From an uncultured Prevotellaceae bacterium (GTDB lineage Bacteria; Bacteroidota; Bacteroidia; Bacteroidales; Bacteroidaceae), in assembly GCA_947166305.1 (NCBI GenBank), contig CAMVDV010000013.1, positions 1-64,000 on the forward strand: a DNA stretch of 64,000 bases, in the 5' to 3' direction. Shown here in pieces: positions 52,373 through 60,329 of the stretch (the first letter of the stretch is position 1; each line of letters starts with the position of its first letter). A program made the position numbers and the translations under genes. The notes beneath the pieces were generated by a model. That model did no database searches, was not told the origin of the DNA, and saw only the letters and a program-made list of their open reading frames with translations.

Positions 52373-54757
52373 GGCCTGGCTTAGTATTAGTGCCACCAAT
52401 ACGCTCACTACGATTCCCGTTGCGCCGAAGAGGAAGAAGTTGACATCCGTGTAGAGGTACATGAGGAAGACAACGAGTTCGCCGACGATGAAACCCGTCA
52501 GGGCGGCTCTCCCCTTGATGCGTGGGAAGAAGACAGCCATGACGAAGAGTCCGCCCAGGCCGCTCGTTAGCAGTCCGAGGATGGTGTTGAAGTAGTCGAG
52601 CAGAGAGGCAATGTCCCACGTCGCCATCAGGAGGGCGATGCCAAGGCCAATCAGTCCGCTCACGACACACGTCCATCGTGCCGTCTTCAGCAGTGTCGTG
52701 TCTTTGATAGAAGGCCTGAACCTTTGGACGAAATCCACGCTAAAAGCCGTCGAAACGGAGTTGATGTTGCTCGAAATCGTGCTCATCGTGGCGGCGAAGA
52801 TAGCAGCGATGAGCAGTCCGGCGACTCCCGCAGGCATCTGACTCATCATGAAATATGGGAAGATGGCATCGCCCTGTTGCATGGTGATGTCCAGGCTTTC
52901 GGGATGCGTCTTGTAGAATGTGTAGAGACCCGTGCCGATGAAGTAGAAGGCAACACTAATGAATACGCTCATGAAGCCGTTCACCAGGATGCTCCGGCCT
53001 GCGCTCTTCTCGTCCTTCGTGGTCATGTAACGCTGGATAACGGTCTGGTCCGATGTGTAGGAAATAAGGTTGTTGGCTATTCCGCCTCCGATGATTGCGA
53101 CCCAGAAGGTGACGCGTCTGTAATCGAGACTCCAGACAAACATCCGCATCTTGTCGTTATCTATCGCCAACTGCCAAGCTCCCGCGAAGCCTCCTTCCGT
53201 GCCAGCCCAGAGGTAAACGGCTGCAAAGATGGCTCCGCCCACGAGGATGCAGCCCTGGACGACATCGCCCCAGATGACGGCTTCCACGCCGCCCATCGTA
53301 CAATATATAATGGTAACTAAGCCCATGAGCACGATGCAGAGATAGATGTCGATGCCGGTCACGGCGGTCAGCGCGAGCGACGGCAAGTACATGACCAGTG
53401 CCATGCGTGCCACCATGAAGATGCAGAACAGCGTGGAGGCCATCATGCGCGTGGCAAGATTGAAGCGTTCCTCGAGGATGGCATAGGCGGACGCGGCCTT
53501 GAGGCGGCGGAAGTAGGGCAGATAGTACCAGATGACAGGGAAGCCGACCACGGGAATCATCCACAGCATCGGGTAGTAGGTCCAGTCCGTGGCGTAGGCT
53601 TTGGCAGGGATTGCCATATAGGTTATCGCGCTGAGCATGGTTGCGTAGATGCTGATGCCAGCGGCCCACCATGGGATGCGACCTCCGCCCTTGAAGAAAT
53701 CCTCGGCTCCGTTCTCGCGTTTCATGAAGTAAATGCCCATGCCGAGCATTGCTACAAGGTAGAGGATGAGCACCGTCCAGTTGGCGAGGCCGAAATGTGT
53801 GTCGTGCTTGATGTCGATGCGCGAAATCATGTCCGAGCGGATGCCGGGCATCGTCTCGCCGCCGCTGTAGAACCATCCGCCGTCGAAGGGCGTGAGGACT
53901 GCGCCTGCCCTTGCCAGCAAACTGTCTCCGGGAAAGATGGTCCAGGAGTCGGTGATGGTATGATAGGCCAATACGTCCTGACGGAACTTGTACCACGATG
54001 GTTCGTGGCGGAGATATAGGCTGTCCTGCTGTCCGTTGATGGCTGCGCGGAAGATTTCATAATCCACACCGCCGAAGAACAAGATGTGGCTGTAACCGCT
54101 TGTCGAGCAGCAAGAGCCAACAAGTGCTTGCCCGGCAGTCGGACTTGTCTTCGTCCACTCTAACGACTTCAGGTTAAGCTTCAAGCCATAAGTATAGACA
54201 TCTTTGAGGAAGCCCCCAAAGATATAAAGTGCTTTCCCTTCAGGTGCATTCTGAACTGCCATGCAAGGTTGCAAGCGGCCATCGTCAGGCAACTCACACA
54301 ACTTCACCCATTCCTTCCCGTCAGGCCAGTCGAGGGCAAAAACATCCTTGTTGGGCACGCCATCTGTCTGACCTCCTGCCACGAAGATTCTGTCCACACC
54401 ATAACAGGCAGCAAAGTTGTCGAGAGGTTTAGGAAGAGGTGGAAGGGAAGCAGGGCTGACAGTCTTGTCCGACCCGTTCTCATTCATGCCTCCAATGTAT
54501 ATCGTCTCACCCGGGACTTGGACGCTTGCTCCGTAGGCTTTGGGGTAGAACACTTTCTGTCCGCCGTCGGCACAGGGCACGTCGGGAAAGTTGCAACCGC
54601 CCCAGGTCTTGAGCTTTCCATCGACAATACCAGCGAAATGGCCCGAGACGGCACGTTCCATCCGTCCTGCAGGCGTGACCGTAACCTCATTCTGTGCATA
54701 AACGAGTCCGAGGGAAAGGAAACAAATCAGGAACGATACTATGCGATGTTTTTTCAT
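52319..54757 (-). CDS. Kelch-type mutarotase domain fused to a sodium:solute symporter
   Basis: An 812-residue fusion. Signal peptide MKKHRIVSFLICFLSLGLVYA; residues ~25-320 are a kelch-like beta-propeller of the cyclically permuted mutarotase type (AVSGHFAGIVDGKLKTWGG, GRLQPCMAVQN, LYIFGGF, FFGGVDYE). Residues ~325-800 are an SSS-family transporter with about 13 helices (GGGRIPWWAAGISIYATMLS, SDQTVIQRYMTTKD). It may sense or epimerise the sugar outside and import it with sodium. The last residues (SPLPAPPLGECRKAADK) are encoded by the right-hand 33-bp repeat. It is in an operon with DUF559 and AGE. Confidence 0.9.
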   Translation of the reverse strand: MKKHRIVSFLICFLSLGLVYAQNEVTVTPAGRMERAVSGHFAGIVDGKLKTWGGCNFPDVPCADGGQKVFYPKAYGASVQVPGETIYIGGMNENGSDKTVSPASLPPLPKPLDNFAACYGVDRIFVAGGQTDGVPNKDVFALDWPDGKEWVKLCELPDDGRLQPCMAVQNAPEGKALYIFGGFLKDVYTYGLKLNLKSLEWTKTSPTAGQALVGSCCSTSGYSHILFFGGVDYEIFRAAINGQQDSLYLRHEPSWYKFRQDVLAYHTITDSWTIFPGDSLLARAGAVLTPFDGGWFYSGGETMPGIRSDMISRIDIKHDTHFGLANWTVLILYLVAMLGMGIYFMKRENGAEDFFKGGGRIPWWAAGISIYATMLSAITYMAIPAKAYATDWTYYPMLWMIPVVGFPVIWYYLPYFRRLKAASAYAILEERFNLATRMMASTLFCIFMVARMALVMYLPSLALTAVTGIDIYLCIVLMGLVTIIYCTMGGVEAVIWGDVVQGCILVGGAIFAAVYLWAGTEGGFAGAWQLAIDNDKMRMFVWSLDYRRVTFWVAIIGGGIANNLISYTSDQTVIQRYMTTKDEKSAGRSILVNGFMSVFISVAFYFIGTGLYTFYKTHPESLDITMQQGDAIFPYFMMSQMPAGVAGLLIAAIFAATMSTISSNINSVSTAFSVDFVQRFRPSIKDTTLLKTARWTCVVSGLIGLGIALLMATWDIASLLDYFNTILGLLTSGLGGLFVMAVFFPRIKGRAALTGFIVGELVVFLMYLYTDVNFFLFGATGIVVSVLVALILSQASPLPAPPLGECRKAADK

Positions 54758-54809
54758 GGAAGTCGAACTTTGTTTTAGCTTTTTTGCGGAAAATAATGCT
54801 TTAGCGGCA

Positions 54810-54817
54810 CAAAGATA
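54810..54817 (-). promoter_or_regulatory. -7 promoter element of the SSS-AGE operon
   Basis: TATCTTTG on the minus strand, 52 nt upstream of the SSS ATG. Confidence 0.58.
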
Positions 54818-54878
54818 CGAAAAAAGTTAAAAGGTTGTAAAGATAAAAGATGAAAAGTAAAAGAATGAAGAATTATTT

Positions 54879-54906
54879 CTTAACTCTTAACTCTTAATTC
54901 TTAACT
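54879..54906. repeat. TTAACTC heptamer tract before the oxidoreductase promoter
   Basis: Consecutive TTAACTC, TTAACTC, TTAATTC, TTAACTT, immediately followed by the -7 element. It belongs to the heptamer repeats of this window. Confidence 0.8.
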
Positions 54907-54912
54907 TTTTTA

Positions 54913-54920
54913 TAACTTTG
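54913..54920 (+). promoter_or_regulatory. -7 promoter element of the Gfo/Idh/MocA gene
   Basis: TAACTTTG followed by TGCAG, 39 nt upstream of the ATG at 54960. Confidence 0.62.
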
Positions 54921-54959
54921 TGCAGCTGGAAACCATTAAAAACAATTTACTTCATCATT

Positions 54960-56309
54960 ATGGAAAGACGAGATTTCTTGAGAGCAAGTGTGTTGGGCTC
55001 CGCTGCACTGGCTGCGCCCACAAGTTTTATTCAGGCTGCGGCTCCCGCGAAGGCAAATGCTTCGAAAGCGGCGGGGTCGGCAAATGGCAAAGTTAACTTG
55101 GGCTTCATCGGGCTTGGTCAGCAAGCCATGTACCTGCTGGCAACCTTCATGGAGTTCCCGGACGTTCGAGTGCTGGCCGGATGCGACGTGTACGACGTCA
55201 AGCGCGACCGTTTCACACGTCGGGTGAAAGCGTTCTACGAGGGAAAGGGCGAAAAGAAGGTGAAGGTGGACGTGTATGAGGATTACCAAGACCTCTTGGC
55301 AAGGCAGGACATTGATGCCGTGGTCATCGCTACGCCCGACCATCAGCACGCCATCATCGCCATCGCTGCTTGCAAGGCCGGCAAGGATGTTTATCTGGAG
55401 AAACCGCTCACGCTCACCATCTACGAGGGGCAGCAGCTCGTGAAGGCTGTCCGCAAATATGGCCGCATCTTGCAAGTCGGCAGCCAGCAGCGCAGCAGCG
55501 GAGAGTTCTTGCACGCTGCAACCTTGTGCCGAGAGGGACTGCTTGGCAAGATAGAGCGCATAAAGGTGCACTGCGGAAGAAACGCTACCAATCCGAACGG
55601 CGCATCGCCCGTCCCGTACAATCTGGCAAAGCAAGACGTGCCGGCAGGCTTGAACTGGGACAAGTGGCTTGGCCCGCTACCCACGTCGATATGGTACAAC
55701 AATGAGCTCGACCCATACGTCGACGAAAAGACGAACGAAAAGTTCTGGGGCGCTTGGCGCTGGTACAAGGAAACGGGCGGCGGACTCATGACGGACTGGG
55801 GCGCACACATGTTTGACATCGCCCAGTGGGCAATGGGCAAGGACGGCAACGGCGGACCCATGAAGGTGAGTCCCGCGGGCTATGGACCGTTCGAGCATCT
55901 GACGTTTGAATACGACAACGGGGTCATCCTGACCGAAGAGTCTTATAACGGAGGTGAGCAGGGACTGCAAATCTATGGCGAGAACGGCTGGCTGAAGGTG
56001 TGCAGAGGTTCGCTTCGTGCGTCGGACAAGAAGTTCGAGAAGATGGACCTTGGCGTTGAAAAGGGAGCCTACGAGTCGCAGTCGGCGCACCGTCGTTTCT
56101 GGATTGATGCCGTGAAAGCGCACGTCGATCCGAACTGTCCGGTGGAGACGGGCCACACCTCGTGCACGGTCTGCACCTTGGGCAACATCGCCACGCAGCT
56201 GGGACGTCCGGTGCGCTGGAATCCCATCGTACAGAAGTTCATGGACGACGCGGAGGCCACGAAGCTGCTTCACTACAAGTACCGCGAAGGGTATTCACTC
56301 GACGTGTAA
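54960..56309 (+). CDS. Tat-exported Gfo/Idh/MocA-family oxidoreductase
   Basis: A 449-residue NAD(P)-dependent oxidoreductase. The N-terminus MERRDFLRASVLGSAALAAP is a twin-arginine signal. The Rossmann motif is LGFIGLGQQAM, followed by VIATPDHQH and YLEKPLTLT with the family's EKP lysine. GGGLMTDWGAHMFDIAQWAMG is the substrate-side block. The ATG at 54960 is used rather than an in-frame TTG inside the promoter. It is divergent from the kelch-SSS gene and may act on the imported sugar. GH109-type glycosidase is a less likely alternative. Confidence 0.88.
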   Translation: MERRDFLRASVLGSAALAAPTSFIQAAAPAKANASKAAGSANGKVNLGFIGLGQQAMYLLATFMEFPDVRVLAGCDVYDVKRDRFTRRVKAFYEGKGEKKVKVDVYEDYQDLLARQDIDAVVIATPDHQHAIIAIAACKAGKDVYLEKPLTLTIYEGQQLVKAVRKYGRILQVGSQQRSSGEFLHAATLCREGLLGKIERIKVHCGRNATNPNGASPVPYNLAKQDVPAGLNWDKWLGPLPTSIWYNNELDPYVDEKTNEKFWGAWRWYKETGGGLMTDWGAHMFDIAQWAMGKDGNGGPMKVSPAGYGPFEHLTFEYDNGVILTEESYNGGEQGLQIYGENGWLKVCRGSLRASDKKFEKMDLGVEKGAYESQSAHRRFWIDAVKAHVDPNCPVETGHTSCTVCTLGNIATQLGRPVRWNPIVQKFMDDAEATKLLHYKYREGYSLDV

Positions 56310-56323
56310 ACCTTATTTATTAA

Positions 56324-56420
56324 ACCACGAATTGCACGAATTACACGAATTGATTAAGCAAACTGAGGGCGTAGCCAATTCGTGTAATTCGTGGTTAAAT
56401 AACATCTCATTGTGCTGGTT
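56324..56420 (+). repeat. ~100-bp repeat with CACGAATTA hairpin, left copy (R7)
   Basis: ACCACGAATTGCACGAATTA at the left can pair with the reverse-complementary ATTCGTGTAATTCGTGGT at the right. The loop contains GGGCGTAGCC. An ATCTCATTGTGCTGGTT tail follows. A second, direct copy is at 58016-58121. It lies between convergent genes and may also terminate transcription. Confidence 0.85.
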
Positions 56421-56503
56421 TTTGAGCAAAAGAAACTCCCGCGCCGTCGCGACGCAGGAGCTGTGTGGTGCACCGATTTATTAACTTCTAAGACCTGTGA
56501 TTC

Positions 56504-57973
56504 TTAGTCGCGCTTCACTTCGTAGTTTATCCTCAGGTGCCCGTCCTTGCGGCAAGCCTCGCGGACGATGTGTTCCATCCCGTCGAGCTCTTTCTCCGAA
56601 GTGATGTTGATGACGGTGGGCTCGCCCTTGTGCCCAGCGAGCAACTCCATCATGTCCTTGGGTGAGATGGGTTCCGGCTTGGCATGATTGATGCCGCAGG
56701 AGAGCTTGTCCTCGCTGTCGATGTGGATGTCGATGACGGTCTGCTTGTTGGATTCGCTTTCAGGTGGAACAACCTTGTAGTTGATTTTCAGGTTCGTGGG
56801 CTTCGAGGGGTTGTTAATATCCCTTTCCACCTTTGGCAATCTTATCTCGGAGGTGATATTTACTGTTGCCTTTTCACCTTCGCGCAATCGACCTTTCAAA
56901 ATCTTTTCTCCTTCGGCAGGGTCCATTTCTTTCCCGTTATAGGTAAACATGGTAACCTCATGTTTGCTGTTGATGTGACAGTCAATGACTATGCCTTCAT
57001 CATCTTTGGCAGGTGTTTGTACTACGTCTTCGATGACAGAACTTGCTTTACTGAACTCTGGTGTGGCAAAGGCACTCAGCGCCAATGCAATCATGGGGAG
57101 GACGTAAAGCACGCGGCTGCGTCGGCTCCCTTTGGGTTTTGTCTTGTGCATCATGTTGATTCGCTTTTTAGTTAAACTGTGATTGAAGTTATTAGCAAAG
57201 GTGTAGCTATTGGCGCCTACAGCTTTCCTTATGACTAATTCTGAATAGGCATGGCAGGAGATGCCGTGACGAAGCACATAGTCGTCGGCCTCGTACTCGT
57301 GCACGTCGCGAAGGTACATCCCCAAGAGATAGGCGAAAGGGTTCCACCATTGCACGGCCTCGACCAGCGTGAGCAGAAGGATGTCCAGGGAGTGATGGTA
57401 GAGAATGTGAGCCTTCTCGTGAAGGATAATCTCTCGGCCGTTCTCTTTGTAGTCGGCTTCGCTGATGACGATGTTGCGGAGCCACGAGAAGGGAGCGACG
57501 TTCTCTGCGTGGCAGTAGATGCGGATGCCGTCGGCTTCGTCCTTTGTCCAAATGCTTCCGCGACGGATGATGCGTCCCATGGAAAGCACTTCGCGCAGAC
57601 GGATGAACAGGATGGTCATCACGCCGATGCCATAGAGAAGGCTCACGACGTAGAACCAGGAGAAAGACCCTCCCCAACCTTCCCTTAAAGGGAGGGAGTC
57701 CTCTCTCTTTAAGGGGGAGTTAGAGAGGGTCTGTTCCACTGGAATGCCTGCTTGTATCAATCCTTGTTCGATGGCACGGACGGCAGGCATGTTGTCCATC
57801 GAGAGAGCCGAGAAGTTGCAGAGCGGCAACACAAGACTCAGCACGAGTATGGCAAGGAGCGTCATTCTGTTGAAACGGAACATCTTTTCCTTGAACATCA
57901 AGAAGATGCCTGGCACGAAGAGTAAGGCAAGCAAGATGGCCGACTTGATGGCGTAGATGAGGAAGGCTGACAT
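56504..57973 (-). CDS. BlaR1/MecR1-type M56 metallopeptidase sensor
   Basis: A 489-residue membrane sensor. Four N-terminal helices carry an M56 zinc peptidase domain with HEKAH (residues 185-189) and a downstream HEYEADDYVLRHG. A fifth helix (VLYVLPMIALALSAF) is followed by a periplasmic domain with two similar units (TVNITSEIRLP...LKINYKV; TVINITSEKELDG...LRINYEV), which resemble ExbD-like folds rather than a penicillin-binding domain. It probably cleaves the MecI-type repressor upon an envelope signal. Residues ~83-102 (SPLKREDSLPLREGWGGS) are translated R3 repeats between helices. It pairs with the repressor at 58178. Confidence 0.9.
   Translation of the reverse strand: MSAFLIYAIKSAILLALLFVPGIFLMFKEKMFRFNRMTLLAILVLSLVLPLCNFSALSMDNMPAVRAIEQGLIQAGIPVEQTLSNSPLKREDSLPLREGWGGSFSWFYVVSLLYGIGVMTILFIRLREVLSMGRIIRRGSIWTKDEADGIRIYCHAENVAPFSWLRNIVISEADYKENGREIILHEKAHILYHHSLDILLLTLVEAVQWWNPFAYLLGMYLRDVHEYEADDYVLRHGISCHAYSELVIRKAVGANSYTFANNFNHSLTKKRINMMHKTKPKGSRRSRVLYVLPMIALALSAFATPEFSKASSVIEDVVQTPAKDDEGIVIDCHINSKHEVTMFTYNGKEMDPAEGEKILKGRLREGEKATVNITSEIRLPKVERDINNPSKPTNLKINYKVVPPESESNKQTVIDIHIDSEDKLSCGINHAKPEPISPKDMMELLAGHKGEPTVINITSEKELDGMEHIVREACRKDGHLRINYEVKRD
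57666..57733. repeat. Two R3 palindromic elements inside the blaR1-like gene
   Basis: GACCCTCCCCAACCTTCCC-TTAA-AGGGAGGGAGTC (57666-57700) and CTCTCTCTTTAAGGGGGAG followed by TTAGAGAGGGTCTG (57701-57733). Both are read in frame in the periplasm- or loop-facing segment before the third helix. Confidence 0.85.
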
Positions 57974-57978
57974 TATTA

Positions 57979-58012
57979 TTTACTATTTTACTATTTACGA
58001 TTTACTATTTTC
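57979..58012. repeat. TTTACTA heptamer tract upstream of blaR1
   Basis: TTTACTA, TTTTACTA, TTTACGA, TTTACTA units. It adjoins the R7 repeat at 58016. Confidence 0.75.
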
Positions 58013-58015
58013 TTT

Positions 58016-58166
58016 ACCACGAATTACACTAATTTCACGAATTATTTAAACTAACTGATGGCGTAGCCAATTCGTGAAATTCGTGCAATTCGTGGTTAAA
58101 TAATATCTCATTGTGTTGGTTCGTTGTTGAAATAAATCTCAATCCGTTTAATCCGTTCAATCCGTT
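58016..58166 (+). repeat. ~100-bp CACGAATTA repeat, right copy (R7), plus AATCCGTTT nonamers
   Basis: A direct repeat of 56324-56420 (ACCACGAATTACACTAATTT ... GATGGCGTAGCC ... AATTCGTGGTTAAATAATA), ending near 58121. It is followed by 9-bp units CAATCCGTT, TAATCCGTT, CAATCCGTT (58138-58166). It separates the repressor from the sensor gene. Confidence 0.85.
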
Positions 58167-58177
58167 GTTTTCTTTCT

Positions 58178-58576
58178 CTATGTGTTTTCTGTGAGTCCCG
58201 ATTCCAGGTCGTGCAGGAAGCAGACGAGTTCCTCTTCCGTCAGTTCCTCTTCTTGGATGAAGTAGCTGAGCATGGAGCGCAGGCTGCCGCCGAAGAAGGT
58301 CTTCTTCACGTCGTGCATCGCCTTGCGGACATACTCGCCTTTGCCAACCTTGGCTATATAATAATGTGTCTTGCCTTCGCCGTCCTTCTTGAAATGGTCC
58401 ACGAACCCCTTTTCGTAGAGCGTTCGCATCTCTGTGGCAAGCGTCGTGTAGGCAGGCTTTGGGTCGAGCTGTTCGTAAATCTCGCGGGCAGAAACGGAGT
58501 GGTTGATGTCCCAAATGATGGACATGATGTCGTACTCCGTCTTGCTCAAGATGGTTTCTCGTCTGTTCGTCTTCAT
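58178..58576 (-). CDS. BlaI/MecI/CopY-family transcriptional repressor
   Basis: A 132-residue winged-helix repressor. The DNA-binding part is LSKTEYDIMSIIWDINHSVSAREIYEQL...YTTLATEMRTLYEKGFVDH and is followed by a dimerisation region. Family members are inactivated by cleavage by the partner M56 peptidase. The gene precedes the blaR1-like gene on the same strand; the 204-nt gap is filled by repeats. Targets are likely its own promoter and unlinked genes, since no beta-lactamase lies here. Confidence 0.92.
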   Translation of the reverse strand: MKTNRRETILSKTEYDIMSIIWDINHSVSAREIYEQLDPKPAYTTLATEMRTLYEKGFVDHFKKDGEGKTHYYIAKVGKGEYVRKAMHDVKKTFFGGSLRSMLSYFIQEEELTEEELVCFLHDLESGLTENT

Positions 58577-58595
58577 GTTCGTCGTTTTTTTTGTG

Positions 58596-58603
58596 CAAAT
58601 GTA
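58596..58603 (-). promoter_or_regulatory. -7 promoter element of the mecI-blaR1 type operon
   Basis: TACATTTG on the minus strand, 19 nt upstream of the repressor ATG. The repressor probably binds nearby, but no clear dyad was found. Confidence 0.55.
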
Positions 58604-58808
58604 GGCGAAATAGAAACTCGAGACACCTTCCTGCCCTTGAAAAGTGACGGCATCAGCCTGATTTTAACTTTTATTAATAGAAATAGCATCGAAACAAATG
58701 CATTTCAGCACGCAGAAAAAGCAATCGTCCTAGACAACGTCGCTAGAAACCCCATCTGCCGACAGCTTCCGAAATGTGTAAGATAACTATAAGAAAATCA
58801 ACATGAAA

Positions 58809-58984
58809 TGTGTCGTGGTCAAATTACTCGTGTGTCGTGGCCAAATTACTCGTGTGTCGTGGCCAAATTACTCGTGTGTCGATGCCAAACGACTCACGAG
58901 AAGTTTGCCATATCCTCACGAGAAGTTTGCCATATCCTCACGAGAAGTTTACCATATCCTCACGAGAAGTTTCCTGACGGCTCA
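58809..58984 (+). repeat. Compound 22-bp array: four family D units then four family E units
   Basis: Eight head-to-tail 22-bp units. Starts 58809, 58831, 58853 and 58875 have TGTGTCGTGG then CCAAATTACTCG; the fourth is hybrid. Starts 58897, 58919, 58941 and 58963 have CGAGAAGTTT then GCCATATCCTCA; the last is decayed. It lies in the 641-bp gap between divergent mecI and the 59218 gene. No gene is seen there; the rest is an R3 copy (59001-59030) and AAATAGT heptamers (about 59090-59140). Confidence 0.92.
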
Positions 58985-59182
58985 TTTTGAATTTTGAAAG
59001 GACCCCTCAACCCCCTTTCAGGGAGAGAAGGGAAAAGTGAATAGTGAAAAGTGAATAATTTGCTGCCGCGCTGGAAATAGCTAAATTAATAAATAGTACA
59101 TAAATAGTAAATAGTAAATCGTTAAATTGTAAATTGATTAGGATTTTGAATTTATAAATTTTGAATTTCCAAAGAAACATCG

Positions 59183-59190
59183 TACCTTTG
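59183..59190 (+). promoter_or_regulatory. -7 promoter element of the FISUMP-like gene
   Basis: TACCTTTG followed by TGCTC, 27 nt upstream of the ATG. Confidence 0.62.
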
Positions 59191-59217
59191 TGCTCTGTAA
59201 ACTAACCTTCTACGACT

Positions 59218-60282
59218 ATGACACATAGAAAAGCATTCGCCGCGGCAATGATCCTGATGCTGACGGCACTGCCTTCGGCCTGGGCACAACGGGTCGTACT
59301 CTACAAGGCAAACGGCACGGTCGTCAAGTACAACGTCGCCGAGCTGGACAGCCTTGTCTTTGAGGAGAAAGAACCACCCGTCGAGGGCGAACACAATTGG
59401 GTGGATCTCGGTCTGCCTTCAGGCACGCTTTGGGCCACTTGCAACGTGGGTTCCGACAATCCCGAAGTGTATGGCGACTACTTCGCTTGGGGTGAGACGG
59501 AGCCGAAAAACTATTACGACACAAGCAATTACAAGTGGAACAGAGGCTCGGGCATGATGACGAAGTATTGCACCGTCGGTGGTTTCGGCGCAGGGGGCAT
59601 GACGGACGACCTCATTGAGCTCCTCCCTGCCGACGATGCCGCTACTGCCAACTGGGGCTCCGACTGGCAAATGCCTTCCAGGGAACAAGCGGAGGAACTC
59701 ACCGACACGTTTTTTACCACCTCCAAGTGGACGAGCCTCAACGACTTCTACGGCACGAAGATCACGAGCAAAAGGAACGGCAACTGGATATTCCTGCCGG
59801 CATCGGGGTTCGCTAACGGCACGTCAATCTCCCGCAGAGACAACTTCGGCTCCTTCTGGACACGTTCGCTCAGGGTGGATGCCCCGCGCGATGCCTACGA
59901 CTTCGCGCACACATGGAGCGGCACCATGTGGGGAACCGACCGCCGCTACATGGGCGAGAACGTCCGGCCCGTGCGCGTCGAAAGGATGCCTCGCGTGCTT
60001 GTGTCCAAGATTACCTTGAGCGAATCGACACTCCATCTGTTATCGGGAGAGACGAAAAGCATCACAGCCACCGTGCTGCCGCTGGATGCATTCCTCCGCG
60101 ACGTGTCGTGGGAGAGCAGCAACGAGGAAGTTGCGCAGGTAAGTCCCGACGGTCTGGTCACAGCTTACTGGGAAGGCACCTGCACCATCACCTGCCGCAC
60201 CCACGACGGCAGCGGCGTCTATGCCGAATGCACCGTCACGGTGGAAGTGCCGGAGCCTGAGCCAATCGACTCAAATCCCTAA
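59218..60282 (+). CDS. Secreted FISUMP-like / Ig-like (BIG2) protein
   Basis: A 354-residue exported protein with signal peptide MTHRKAFAAAMILMLTALPSAWA. The central domain (WVDLGLPSGTLWATCNVGS, DYFAWGETEPK, WQMPSREQAEEL, FLPASGFANG, FGSFWTRS) is the Bacteroidales relative of the Fibrobacter major paralogous domain. A bacterial Ig-like domain (ITLSESTLHLLSGETKSITATVLP, WESSNEEVAQVS) closes the protein. It probably has a surface or adhesive role; no enzymatic motif is seen. Its stop codon TAA is supplied by the first TAATCCC heptamer of the downstream tract. Confidence 0.82.
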   Translation: MTHRKAFAAAMILMLTALPSAWAQRVVLYKANGTVVKYNVAELDSLVFEEKEPPVEGEHNWVDLGLPSGTLWATCNVGSDNPEVYGDYFAWGETEPKNYYDTSNYKWNRGSGMMTKYCTVGGFGAGGMTDDLIELLPADDAATANWGSDWQMPSREQAEELTDTFFTTSKWTSLNDFYGTKITSKRNGNWIFLPASGFANGTSISRRDNFGSFWTRSLRVDAPRDAYDFAHTWSGTMWGTDRRYMGENVRPVRVERMPRVLVSKITLSESTLHLLSGETKSITATVLPLDAFLRDVSWESSNEEVAQVSPDGLVTAYWEGTCTITCRTHDGSGVYAECTVTVEVPEPEPIDSNP

Positions 60283-60329
60283 TCCCTAATCCCTAATCCC
60301 TAATCCCTAATTCAGTAATCCGCTAATCC
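60274..60329. repeat. AATCCCT heptamer tract spanning two convergent gene ends
   Basis: Eight consecutive 7-bp units: five exact AATCCCT then AATTCAG, TAATCCG, CTAATCC. The stop codons of both convergent genes (60280-60282 and 60323-60325) lie in the tract. Confidence 0.9.

Noticed and set aside
59001..59182. Remnant gene upstream of the FISUMP-like gene
   Set aside because: Only an R3 copy and AT heptamers are seen, with no conserved coding signal.
60274..60329. Telomere-like or replication-end repeat
   Set aside because: TAATCCC resembles telomeric heptamers only by chance. It is short, internal, and one of many heptamer tracts of different sequence.
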